Source of the DNA: Bordetella parapertussis
Lineage (GTDB): Bacteria > Pseudomonadota > Gammaproteobacteria > Burkholderiales > SG8-41
Length of the DNA stretch: 64,000 nt
Direction of reading: 5' to 3'
NCBI GenBank assembly: GCA_945861275.1
Contig: CAMATZ010000007.1
Span: forward strand, 1-64,000
Shown piece by piece: positions 44,510-53,543 of the stretch. The first letter of the stretch is position 1. The number at the start of each line of letters is the position of its first letter. The position numbers and the translations under genes were made by a program. The notes under the pieces were generated by a model. It worked only from the letters and a program-made list of their open reading frames with translations. It was not told the DNA's origin and searched no databases.

Positions 44510-46639
44510 GTGTGGCAAGTTCTGAAGCGCGTATGGCACAAGTCGAATGAATACGTGACGCACTGGATGGTGGCGGGGGCGATCCTCGCTGGCACCGGGG
44601 CGGCGCCGGACCATTGGTTGGCCCACTTGTTTCAGCGATTGCATCTGCCGGCCGATGCGCTACATCTCTGGGTCGCCAATATCGATCTGCGTATACTATT
44701 GGCGGGCATGGGCTTGTTGCTGATCGGGGGAGATATTGGATGGCGGCTGTGTCGCAGACCGGCGCTGTCGCGCAATGCCGCGGCGATTAAGACGAACGCC
44801 TTCGCAGCGAATACCGAGGCATCGCCGCTGCCCGACAAACCATCGATCCAGCTCGCAGCTATTGTGCATGCTGATGTTTCCGAATACAGCCGTCTGTCCC
44901 AAGCGGACGAGATCGGGACGCAGCGGCAACTTTCCGCCAGTCTCGATCTGATCGCCGACAGGCTCAGGAATTCCGGTGGTGCGCTCGTACAGCATGCAGG
45001 GAACGCCGTGGTTGCGCGCTTTCAGAGTGTCGTAGCCGCCACCCATTGTGCCATCGGCATTCAAAACACGATCGGTGCGCTGTGTACCGAGATTGAGGAA
45101 AAAAAGCGCGTTCTCTACCGCATCGGCATCCATCTGGGTGAGGTTGTGGTTGAGCGAAATGATACTTATGGCGATGGGGTAAATGGTGCTGCCCAATTGG
45201 GATCTCTGGCCGATGCGGGCGGCATCTGTATAAGTGCATCCGTATTTCAGCAAGTCCAGGGCAAGCTGGATGCAAACTTCCATGACATCGGCGAACAGAA
45301 GCTCAAGAACATCGAGCCTCCGGTTCACGCTTATCGGTTCGTTTCCCGGCCAGATGCAGCAGATCGAGGGGATGCACTTCTTCGTATTTCCCGATTTTCC
45401 AGAATCGCAGCTCCCGAAACGAAAGAAGCTATCGCTGACGTTTTCCAGCGTCCAGAGCCTCCTTCGATAATGATACTGCCGTTCAAGAATCTGGGTGACA
45501 ACAGGGACCACGACGCACTGGTGGACGGCTTTCGTCTGTCGATTCAGTCCTCGCTGGTGAAGCTTCCTGGCATGTTCCTCATTAATGCGCCGGCCGTGGA
45601 GCACTATCGAAACAAGGATGTGTCCGCGATCCGCGCAGGGAACGAGGTCGGCGTTCGATACGTTCTCGACGGCGCGGTGCAATTTGCTGGCGACCGCGTC
45701 CGCGTCACGATCCAGCTTACCGATGCGCCGGCAGCACAGATCACCTGGGTAGAACGCTACGACCGTGTGGTTGACGACATTTTCGAGCTTCAGGACGAAA
45801 TCACCACGGAGGTCGCCGTCGCGCTGGACATCAAGCTGCGATCTGGCGAGAGCGGTCTTATCTGGTGGAACGGTCTGCCGAGCAGAAAGGCGCGCGAGCT
45901 CGCGCTACGCGGAATCAGCCATATGTACATGGGGAACGAGACTGGCAATGCGGAGGCGACGAGACTCTTCGAGCAGTTGATGGAGATTCTGCCGGACTCA
46001 CCGCAGGCGCTGGCGTTGTCAGCCTTTACAAACTGGCGGAGCGTCATGCAAGGGTGGAGCAAGGACCCCGCCCAATCCCTCGCGCGTGCAACCGCACAGG
46101 CTGAGAAGGCCATTGAGCGCGGCGATCCCGATGGGTTCGGCAGAATCGTATTGGCCTCTGTGCGCCTGTTCGAGCGGCGGCACGATGAAGCGCTGACATT
46201 GTCGAAAAGTGCTGCGTCAGTTCGACAAAGTTGTCCGATGAGCAAGGCAGTTTATGCAAATGTTCTTCATTTCAACGGCGACCCTGTTCAAGCGATCGAA
46301 AGCGTCAAGAGTGCAGTGAAGCATGGGCGCATCTATCCCCCGTGGATGGCAGCCCTTCTGGCTGCCTCCTACCGCGACAGCGGCCAGATGGCGCCGTCGA
46401 TCTCCGTTGCGAACGAATGCCTTCGTGCTAATCCGGATAACCTGGACGGGTACGTGTTGCTATGCGCCGACTACAGCTTGTCCAAGTCCACCGGGAAAGC
46501 ACAAGAAATGGCGCGGGAAATTCTGCGTCGCCAGCCGTCGTTCAGGATATCCGTGTATCTTGAAACGCAGCCGTACAAGGATAGTAAGACTTTGGAAAAC
46601 ATCGCTGGCGCCCTGCGCGAGGCAGGACTTCCAGAGTAG
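44510..46639 (+). CDS. Membrane-anchored degenerate class III nucleotidyl cyclase with TolB-like and TPR regions
   Basis: 709 residues from a GTG start: a hydrophobic segment (about 60-78), a cyclase homology domain (about 113-275), a TolB/FlgO-like domain (PSIMILPFKNLGD, about 300-440), and TPR-like helices to the end. The first metal Asp is present (D122, HADVSEYSRL), but the second metal position reads HAGNAVVARF (N165 for Asp) and the transition-state Arg of NVAAR is Q229 in VNGAAQL. Catalysis is therefore doubtful; it may bind nucleotide or act as a scaffold. Common as adenylate cyclase annotations in Burkholderiales and rhizobia. Confidence 0.85.
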   Translation: MWQVLKRVWHKSNEYVTHWMVAGAILAGTGAAPDHWLAHLFQRLHLPADALHLWVANIDLRILLAGMGLLLIGGDIGWRLCRRPALSRNAAAIKTNAFAANTEASPLPDKPSIQLAAIVHADVSEYSRLSQADEIGTQRQLSASLDLIADRLRNSGGALVQHAGNAVVARFQSVVAATHCAIGIQNTIGALCTEIEEKKRVLYRIGIHLGEVVVERNDTYGDGVNGAAQLGSLADAGGICISASVFQQVQGKLDANFHDIGEQKLKNIEPPVHAYRFVSRPDAADRGDALLRISRFSRIAAPETKEAIADVFQRPEPPSIMILPFKNLGDNRDHDALVDGFRLSIQSSLVKLPGMFLINAPAVEHYRNKDVSAIRAGNEVGVRYVLDGAVQFAGDRVRVTIQLTDAPAAQITWVERYDRVVDDIFELQDEITTEVAVALDIKLRSGESGLIWWNGLPSRKARELALRGISHMYMGNETGNAEATRLFEQLMEILPDSPQALALSAFTNWRSVMQGWSKDPAQSLARATAQAEKAIERGDPDGFGRIVLASVRLFERRHDEALTLSKSAASVRQSCPMSKAVYANVLHFNGDPVQAIESVKSAVKHGRIYPPWMAALLAASYRDSGQMAPSISVANECLRANPDNLDGYVLLCADYSLSKSTGKAQEMAREILRRQPSFRISVYLETQPYKDSKTLENIAGALREAGLPE

Positions 46640-46665
46640 ACTACCGCTGGACAAGGAGTGCCTGA

Positions 46666-47640
46666 ATGAATACTCGCAGGATGCGCGCGCGATTGCTTGG
46701 GGGACTCGTCTTGAGCGCGTTGGGCGCAGGCGCGACTGCGCAGCAGGACTTCCCCAATAAGCCGATACGCTTCATCAGTCCGTATGCGCCGGGCGGCAGC
46801 ACCAGCTTCACTGCACGCCTGATCGGTCAGCACCTCACCGAGGTGTGGGGACAGCCGGTGGTGGTGGACAATCGGCCCGGGGCCAACACCATGATCGGCA
46901 CCCTTGCAGCCGTGAAATCACGCCCGGATGGCTACACGATCGTGACTCTGGGCGGCACCCTGGCGGGCAATCACTTGCTGCTGAAGACGCCCTACGATGC
47001 ACTGAAGGACATCGCGCCCATTGCCACCCTGTTGAGCTACGAGAATGTGCTGGTGCTGCCGCCATCGCTGCCGGTGAATAACGTCCAGGAACTGATCGCG
47101 CTGGCGAAGGCGAAGCCGGAGCAGATTACCTACGGCACCTCCAGCACCGGCGGCCCGACCCATCTGCTGGCTGAACTTTTCAACACCGTGGCGGGCATCA
47201 AGACGCGGCACATTCCCTATAAAGGCGGCGCCCCCGCGGTAGTGGATCTGATGGGCGGGCACATTCATTTCTTCTTCTCGAATCCTGCCAACGTCGCCAC
47301 GCAAATCAAGAGCGGGCGCCTGCGGGCGATCGCGGTCACCGGGCAGTCTCGCACCGCGGCATTTCCCGACGTTCCTACCTTCGCCGAGGCGGGGCTGCCG
47401 GCCATGACCTTGACGAATTGGCAGGGCGTGGGCGGACCGGCCGGCATCCCGAAGCCCATCATCGACAAGCTATCCACCGAGATCAGAAAACTTGCGGCGC
47501 TGGCGGATACCAGGGAAAAGCTGGGCACCCAGGGGTTTGAGCCCTACTACCACAACGCGGAACAGACCGCCGCGCTCATCCGCACGGACATCATCCGCTA
47601 CGGCAAAATCATCAAGGACGCGAACATCAAGGTGGAGTAA
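46666..47640 (+). CDS. Bug/TctC-family periplasmic solute-binding protein
   Basis: 324 residues with a signal peptide (MRARLLGGLVLSALGAG, cleavage after ATAQ) and IRFISPYAPGGSTS (Ser where most have Asp), DNRPGANT, PDGYTIV, IPYKGGAPAV and an intact tail. AAGGAG lies 8 bases before the ATG. It heads a co-directional group with an amidohydrolase, an M20 hydrolase and an M81 peptidase, implying the ligand is an amide or carbamoyl compound. The missing Asp in the ligand loop is notable. Confidence 0.93.
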   Translation: MNTRRMRARLLGGLVLSALGAGATAQQDFPNKPIRFISPYAPGGSTSFTARLIGQHLTEVWGQPVVVDNRPGANTMIGTLAAVKSRPDGYTIVTLGGTLAGNHLLLKTPYDALKDIAPIATLLSYENVLVLPPSLPVNNVQELIALAKAKPEQITYGTSSTGGPTHLLAELFNTVAGIKTRHIPYKGGAPAVVDLMGGHIHFFFSNPANVATQIKSGRLRAIAVTGQSRTAAFPDVPTFAEAGLPAMTLTNWQGVGGPAGIPKPIIDKLSTEIRKLAALADTREKLGTQGFEPYYHNAEQTAALIRTDIIRYGKIIKDANIKVE

Positions 47641-47663
47641 CCCTTTGCCACGGAGGTGCAGTT

Positions 47664-49115
47664 ATGACGACCCACGCTCAGACCGACGCTCGCAAGATTC
47701 GCAGCCGCCTGAACCATCCCATCATCGACGCCGACGGGCACTGGGCGGAATACCACCCGCAAATGCGTCAGGAGTTTCGCCGCATCGGCGGCGACATCGC
47801 GGTCGAGGCGCTGGACATGGCAAGCGCACGCGTTCCCCGATCGCTCGGCATGTCCGTGGCCGAGCGACGGCGCCGCCGCATCGGTCAGGAGGCATTCTGG
47901 TTCCTGCCGACAAAGAACACGCTCGACCGGGCGACCGCCATGATGCCGCGGCTTCTATACGAGCGTCTTGACGATATCGGCCTCGACTTCTGCGTCATCT
48001 ACCCCACCGCCGGGCTCGGCTACTACCGCCTGCCGTCGGAGAAGCATCGCCGCGCGCTGTGCCGTGCCTACAACACCTTCACCGCCGAGCAATTTCGTCC
48101 GTACGGCGATCGCATCATACCGGCCGCGATTATTCCGATGTATACGCCGGAAGAAGCCATCGAGGAACTGGAGTTCGCATCCAAGCAGCTCGGTCTGCGC
48201 GTGGTCATGATGGGCAGCCTCATCCGCCGCCCGGTGCCCGCGCTGGTGGAAGAGCATCCCGAGGCGTCGAAGTTCGTCGAGTGGTACGACGCGATCGGCA
48301 TCGACAGCGAACACGACTACGATCCGGTGTGGGCCAAGTGTTGCGAACTGAAGATCGCGCCGAGCTTTCACAACAGCGCGCGCTCGATCCTGCTGCGCAA
48401 CTCGCCGTCGAACTTCTGCTACAACCACATCGGTCACTTCGCCTCGGCGAGCGAAGCCATGGCCAAGGCGCTGTTCTTCGGCGGCGTCACGCGCCGCTTC
48501 CCGCAGCTTAACTTCGCGTTTCTCGAAGGCGGTGTGGGCTGGGCCAGCTCGCTCTATGCGGATCTCATTGGGCACTGGGAGAAGCGCAATCGGCAGGCGC
48601 TCGAGAACACCAATCCCGCGCGCCTCGATCGAGCGGGCCTGTTGGCGCTGGCGGAGAAGTACGCGCAGCCGGCGATGCTGCAGGCGGTACAGCGCGGCGA
48701 AGGGCTGGACGATAACGGCAACGGCACCGGCGGCGTCGAGAATCTCGACGACTATTCCCGCTGCAAGATCACGCGCAAGGAAGACTTTCTGGATCTGTAT
48801 GTGGCGCGCTACTACTTCGGCTGCGAAGCGGATGATCCGATCAACGCCTGGGCGTTTAATCGCAAGGCGCTGCCGATGGGTGCGCGTCTGAACGCGTTCT
48901 TCAGCTCGGACATCGGCCACTTCGACGTGCCGGACATGACCGAGGTGGTACCCGAAGCGTACGAGCTGGTCGAGCACGGGCTGCTCGACGACGACGATTT
49001 CCGTGATTTCATGTTCACCAACGCGGTGCGCTTCTGGGGCCGCACGAACCCGGATTTTTTCAAGGGCACGGTGGTCGAAAAGCAGGCGGCTGAGGTGCTT
49101 GCGCCAACGCGATGA
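47664..49115 (+). CDS. Amidohydrolase-2 family hydrolase/decarboxylase
   Basis: A 483-residue TIM-barrel metal hydrolase with IIDADGHWAEY (D22, D24 and H26 at the metal site), YNHIGHFAS in the middle and FSSDIGHFDVPDM at the C-terminal Asp/His. GGAGG precedes the ATG. It starts 23 bp after the bug gene and overlaps the M20 gene by 4 bp (ATGA), so the three are one transcription and translation unit. Related large members act on aromatic or cyclic amides; the exact reaction is unknown. Confidence 0.88.
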   Translation: MTTHAQTDARKIRSRLNHPIIDADGHWAEYHPQMRQEFRRIGGDIAVEALDMASARVPRSLGMSVAERRRRRIGQEAFWFLPTKNTLDRATAMMPRLLYERLDDIGLDFCVIYPTAGLGYYRLPSEKHRRALCRAYNTFTAEQFRPYGDRIIPAAIIPMYTPEEAIEELEFASKQLGLRVVMMGSLIRRPVPALVEEHPEASKFVEWYDAIGIDSEHDYDPVWAKCCELKIAPSFHNSARSILLRNSPSNFCYNHIGHFASASEAMAKALFFGGVTRRFPQLNFAFLEGGVGWASSLYADLIGHWEKRNRQALENTNPARLDRAGLLALAEKYAQPAMLQAVQRGEGLDDNGNGTGGVENLDDYSRCKITRKEDFLDLYVARYYFGCEADDPINAWAFNRKALPMGARLNAFFSSDIGHFDVPDMTEVVPEAYELVEHGLLDDDDFRDFMFTNAVRFWGRTNPDFFKGTVVEKQAAEVLAPTR

Positions 49116-50365
49116 AGACCGCTCTGAAAGTCCTGCAGGTCGATGGCGCGCGGCTCTGGCGCTCGCTCATGGACCTTGCCTGCATCGGTGCGACGCCCAA
49201 AGGCGGCGTGAAGCGAATCACACTGACGGAGCTGGACCGGCAGGGGCGCGACCAGTTTGTCGCCTGGGCGAATGAAGCAGGCATGCGCGTGCGACTGGAT
49301 GCGATCGGCAATATCTTCGCGCATCGCCTGGGGCAGGACGACAGCCTGCCGCCGGTCATGACCGGCAGCCATCTCGATACGCAACCCTCGGGCGGCAAGT
49401 TCGACGGCGCCTACGGCGTGATGGCCGGGCTCGAAGTGGTGCGCCGCCTGAATGAGCTCGGCATCCGCACCCGCGCACCGATCGAAGTCGTGGCCTGGAC
49501 CAACGAGGAAGGCTCGCGCTTCGTTCCGACGATGATGGGCTCCGGCGTGTTCGCTTCGGTTTACGACGTCGCGACCATGCACGCACAGAAAGATATCGAC
49601 GGCGTGAGCGTAGGCGAGGCGCTCAGGGCCATTGGTTATCAGGGCGATGCGAAACCGATCCCGGTGGGCGCGTATTTCGAGGCGCATATCGAGCAAGGCC
49701 CGGTGCTCGAGAACAACAGGACTGTTATCGGCGCGGTGCAGGGCGCGCTCGGCCAGCGCTGGTTCGATGTCGAGATCACCGGGCAGGATTCGCACGCGGG
49801 TCCGACGCCCATGGAACTGCGCAAGGACGCGCTGCTCGCGGCCAGCCGCCTGGTGATCGAAACCAACCGCGTCGCCTGTGCCTACCCGGACAACGCGCGC
49901 GCGACGGTCGGCCACCTGCGCGTGATGCCGAACTCGAGGAATGTGGTTCCCGGCAAGGTCCATCTGACGCTGGACGTACGCAACGCAAAAGATGAGACCC
50001 TGCTCTCGATGGTCGCGCATCTGAAAGCATCGGCAACAAAAATCGAAGCCGAATGCCGCTGCACCATCGACATCACGGAAATTCTTTATTTCGCGCCCAG
50101 CCATTTCGATCCTGAACTCGTCGACAGCGTGCGTAAATCGGCGCAGGCGTTAGGTCTGTCGTGCCGCGACATCGTCAGCGGTGCGGCACACGATGCGGTG
50201 TACCTGAATCGCGTCGCACCTACCGCGATGATCTTTGTGCCCTGCGAGGGTGGCTTGTCGCACAACGAACTGGAAAACGCGCGGCCCGACGATATCGCTG
50301 CCGGCGCCAGTGTGCTCATCAATGCCATGCTCGCTGCAGCAGGCGTGGCCGAACAGGCCGCCTGA
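49112..50365 (+). CDS. M20-family Zn-dependent hydrolase (N-carbamoyl-L-amino-acid hydrolase/allantoate amidohydrolase type)
   Basis: 417 residues with the dinuclear zinc site residues H87 (GSHLDT), D98 (GKFDGAYG), E132/E133 (TNEEGSRF) and H192 (FEAHIEQGP), plus a dimerisation lid. This subfamily removes carbamoyl or ureido groups, releasing ammonia and CO2. ATGA overlap with the upstream amidohydrolase shows coupling. Suggested pathway: ring opening by the amidohydrolase, then carbamoyl cleavage here, as for hydantoin- or ureide-like substrates. That assignment is inference. Confidence 0.92.
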   Translation: MKTALKVLQVDGARLWRSLMDLACIGATPKGGVKRITLTELDRQGRDQFVAWANEAGMRVRLDAIGNIFAHRLGQDDSLPPVMTGSHLDTQPSGGKFDGAYGVMAGLEVVRRLNELGIRTRAPIEVVAWTNEEGSRFVPTMMGSGVFASVYDVATMHAQKDIDGVSVGEALRAIGYQGDAKPIPVGAYFEAHIEQGPVLENNRTVIGAVQGALGQRWFDVEITGQDSHAGPTPMELRKDALLAASRLVIETNRVACAYPDNARATVGHLRVMPNSRNVVPGKVHLTLDVRNAKDETLLSMVAHLKASATKIEAECRCTIDITEILYFAPSHFDPELVDSVRKSAQALGLSCRDIVSGAAHDAVYLNRVAPTAMIFVPCEGGLSHNELENARPDDIAAGASVLINAMLAAAGVAEQAA

Positions 50366-50579
50366 ACACCTGTGTAACGAGGTCATTCTTGCACAATCAT
50401 ACAAACGCTCGACGGGGCTATGTCCAGTTGATTGCGGAGCGGCGGGCGACGTCAAACCTGGACCGCTGAACTGCGTCCATCTCGACGCGTGCGGCGTTCA
50501 AGGAACAGGTGGCGGTGGTCCCGCTGACCCGGCCCCCGGCGGCCACTGCAAATTCCCTCACTAAGCGTTTCCATTCCCC

Positions 50580-52097
50580 ATGAATATCGTCATCGCCCAG
50601 ATGAAACACGAGACCAACACGTTCTCGCCGGTGCCAACGCCGATCCAGCGCTTCGCAATCGGCAGTCCGATGCCGCTGGAAGGAGAGGCCGCGATCAGCG
50701 CTGCGCGCGGCACGGGCTCGGGCCTGGGCGCCTTCATCGAACTGGCCGAGAAGGCCGGCGCGAACATCGTGCTGCCGGTCGCGGGCAGCGCCTGGCCGAG
50801 TGGACCGGTGGAGGATGCGGCGTTCGAATATATAGCTGGGCGCATATGTGCCGCCGTGGCCGAAGTAAGCAAGGCGGGATGCGACGCGATCCTGCTTGAC
50901 CTGCACGGAGCGATGGTGACCGAGAGCTTCGATGACGGTGAGGGCGAATTGCTCGCGCGTCTGCGCCGGATCGCACCGAAAACACCGATCGCGGTGGCCC
51001 TGGACATGCATGCCAATCTGTATCCCGGGATCGTCGCGAACGCGGACCTGATCGCCGGCTACCAGACCTATCCGCATGTCGATGTCTACGAGACGGGTCT
51101 GCGCGCGGGCCGGGCGCTGTTTGCGATGCTCGCGGGCAGAGTCAAACCAGCGATGGCCTGGGGCCAGCGGCCGATGCTGCCGCACGTGATGCGCCAGTCG
51201 AGCCTCGACTCGCCCAATCGCGAGATCCAGGCGCGCGCAATCGAAATGGAAAAGCAGGGCGCGCTGTGCGCGAGCCTGTTCGTCGGCTTTCCACACGCCG
51301 ATATTGTCAACGCAGGGCTCTCGGCGGTCGTGGTCACCAACAACGATCCTGCGCTGGCGCAGCGCTGGTGCAACGAACTGCTGGACATGGCCTGGTGCGA
51401 TCGCGCGAAGTGGGTCTATGCGGTCGAGCCGCTCGCACAGTCTCTCGCGCAAGCGCGCACGCTCAGTCCGTCGCGGGCGAGCGCTGGCGATTCGCGTCCC
51501 GTGGTGCTTCTCGACCATTACGACAATGCCGCCTCCGGCGGCACGATGGACACGATGGCGGTGCTCGAAGGCATCCTCGAAGCGCGGCTGGAAGATGTCG
51601 CCGCTTTCGCGGTCTACGATCCGCAGGCCGTCATGCAGATGCAACAGGCCGGCATGGGGGCGCGCGTAACGCTTGCGCTTGGCGGCAAGCTGGACATGCC
51701 CAGCCTCAAACTGAAAGGCAAACCGCTGGAAGTCACCGGCACGGTGAAGAACCTGACCAACGGGCAATTTGTGAACCGCGGGCCGATGTCCAGAGGCGTG
51801 TTGATGGCCATGGGGCCGACCGCGGTGCTCGATACCGGCCGCGTGGAGATCGTCGTCATTTCACGTCAGCAGGAGCCCAATGATCTCGAGTGCTTCGCGT
51901 CGCAGGGCATCGATCCGGCAAAGAAACGCTATCTCATGCTGAAAAGCCGTGTGCACTGGCGCGCGGGGTTCGGCGATCTCGCACGCGCGACCGTCGAATG
52001 CGCGGGCGTCGGGGTGTGCACTTCCGACTACAGCACGCTGGACTTCAAGCGCATCCGCCGGCCGATCTATCCCCTCGATCCAAACGCCATCCCGTAA
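50580..52097 (+). CDS. M81-family metallopeptidase (MlrC-like)
   Basis: 505 residues beginning IVIAQMKHETNTFSP (H10, E11) with LDLHGAMV (106-113), ALDMHANL (D142, H144) and YPHVDVYETG (H166), the zinc ligands of microcystinase C-type peptidases (DUF1485). MlrC ends microcystin breakdown by cleaving small peptides; most relatives in Bug-rich bacteria have unknown substrates. It lies 214 bp after the M20 gene on the same strand and is likely part of the same degradative cluster. No gene is seen in the gap. Confidence 0.9.
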   Translation: MNIVIAQMKHETNTFSPVPTPIQRFAIGSPMPLEGEAAISAARGTGSGLGAFIELAEKAGANIVLPVAGSAWPSGPVEDAAFEYIAGRICAAVAEVSKAGCDAILLDLHGAMVTESFDDGEGELLARLRRIAPKTPIAVALDMHANLYPGIVANADLIAGYQTYPHVDVYETGLRAGRALFAMLAGRVKPAMAWGQRPMLPHVMRQSSLDSPNREIQARAIEMEKQGALCASLFVGFPHADIVNAGLSAVVVTNNDPALAQRWCNELLDMAWCDRAKWVYAVEPLAQSLAQARTLSPSRASAGDSRPVVLLDHYDNAASGGTMDTMAVLEGILEARLEDVAAFAVYDPQAVMQMQQAGMGARVTLALGGKLDMPSLKLKGKPLEVTGTVKNLTNGQFVNRGPMSRGVLMAMGPTAVLDTGRVEIVVISRQQEPNDLECFASQGIDPAKKRYLMLKSRVHWRAGFGDLARATVECAGVGVCTSDYSTLDFKRIRRPIYPLDPNAIP

Positions 52098-52140
52098 GAA
52101 ATACCGGCCTTAGCTGATCTATGCACATATCTCCCGTAGC

Positions 52141-52225
52141 TCGGAAGGAGTCCGAAGGACGTATTCCGGGAAGAAGCACGGCACATCGACAGCGCGCGGG
52201 TTCATTCACACTTCCCCGGAATACG
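52141..52225. repeat. Dispersed inverted repeat (TATTCCGGG type)
   Basis: CGTATTCCGGGAAG (52160-52173) and CTTCCCCGGAATACG (52211-52225) pair with a one-base bulge. The flanking GTAGCTCGGAAGGAGTCCGAAGG resembles the common betaproteobacterial REP-like GTAGCCCGGA..TCCGGG units. It sits in the convergent gap between the M81 and enolase-superfamily genes and may terminate both. Confidence 0.65.
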
Positions 52226-52343
52226 GCCATGAAAAGCCATCGCCTGCTTCCGGGCTACAGGCTTTCACACTCAAAGTTGTGTGCATGGATGAGCCTTTCA
52301 AACGGAAGGCGCGGCCACGGAACTGTGTAGCTCAGCGGGTTGA

Positions 52344-53516
52344 TCACTTCGGCGGATGCCGCTTCACCGCCGCTTCGTTCACCTCCACCCCCCAGCCCGG
52401 CCGCGACGACAGCACGAATTCACCGTTTTCCATTACCGGCGGAATATCCACCAGTTCGTCGCGCCACGGCACGGCGTCAACGTCGGTTTCCATGATGCGA
52501 AAATTCGTCACTGACGCACAGAAGTGTGCCGACATAACGCTCGACAGGTGGCCGTAAAAGTTGTGAGGCGCGACGTTCATTTCGTAGACATCGGCCATGG
52601 AAGCGATTTTGAGCGACTCCATGTAACCGTTCCACACCACATCGATGATCGCCACATCCATGGCGTAGTTCTCAAAAAAAGGTTTGAAGTCGCGCCGCTC
52701 GCACAACGTCTCGCACGAGGCTATCGGTGTTGACGTGCTGCGGCGGATCAACGCCAGCGACGGCGCATCGTGGATGTCCATCTCCAGCCAGGTCATGCCG
52801 ATGGGTTCAACCGCCTTAGCGATGCGCAGGTATCCTTCGGTCTTGTAGTTGAAATTCAGATCCATCATGACCCCCAGCGACGGGCCGCCGCCTTCGCGAA
52901 ACGCATTGGCGGTTTTGAACGCGGCATCCACGATCTCGTTGTTCCAGTTCAGTTCCGGATAACCCTTGCTCGCGCCAAAGCCTGGACGATACGACACCAG
53001 CCGCTTGCCGTCGTGAATCATCACGTTGGTCTTGCATGCGCCAAAGCCGCGGCGCTTGACCTCCTGCGCGAGCTTCGCCAGATCATCATACGTTTCGACG
53101 CGCGGCACGCCCAGCAGTTCCGGGTAACGCGCGCGATAGCTGCCGCAATGCGACCAGTAGCAGGGAATGCGTTTACGCACCGCACCGCCGAAAAGGTCAT
53201 ATACCGGCACGCCGAGCGCCTTGCCTTTGATATCGAGCAGCGCGTTTTCGATGGCGGCAACGGCCTGCCGGTTGATGCCGCCGCGCGATTGCACGGTATG
53301 GGTGCGCAGATGGCAGTTGATGAGTTCGATGTCGCGAGGGTCTTTGCCGATCACCACCGGTGACAGCGCTTCGATCACCGCGGAAAGGCCGGCACTACCG
53401 AAACTTTCGTTGAATTCCGACCAGCCGATGAGGCCCTCATCGGTCATCACCTTGAGAAACGAGAACGTGCGCCAGCCGGCGTCGCAGCGCAGGGTTTCAA
53501 TGCGGGTTACTTTCAT
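52344..53516 (-). CDS. Enolase-superfamily (mandelate racemase/muconate lactonizing) dehydratase
   Basis: The 390-residue protein has metal ligands D219 (MMDLNFNY), E245 (WLEMDIH) and E269 (ASCETLC), H318 with the APHNFYGH loop, and CKTN at the site of the KxK base motif (K162, N164), so the second Lys is missing. The pattern is closest to acid-sugar dehydratases (galactonate/mannonate type). It lies 27 bp downstream of a sulfatase gene on the same strand, suggesting that a sulfated sugar is desulfated and its acid dehydrated. Confidence 0.88.
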   Translation of the reverse strand: MKVTRIETLRCDAGWRTFSFLKVMTDEGLIGWSEFNESFGSAGLSAVIEALSPVVIGKDPRDIELINCHLRTHTVQSRGGINRQAVAAIENALLDIKGKALGVPVYDLFGGAVRKRIPCYWSHCGSYRARYPELLGVPRVETYDDLAKLAQEVKRRGFGACKTNVMIHDGKRLVSYRPGFGASKGYPELNWNNEIVDAAFKTANAFREGGGPSLGVMMDLNFNYKTEGYLRIAKAVEPIGMTWLEMDIHDAPSLALIRRSTSTPIASCETLCERRDFKPFFENYAMDVAIIDVVWNGYMESLKIASMADVYEMNVAPHNFYGHLSSVMSAHFCASVTNFRIMETDVDAVPWRDELVDIPPVMENGEFVLSSRPGWGVEVNEAAVKRHPPK

Positions 53517-53543
53517 GAGTTTCTCCGTGAGTTGACAGTGTGA

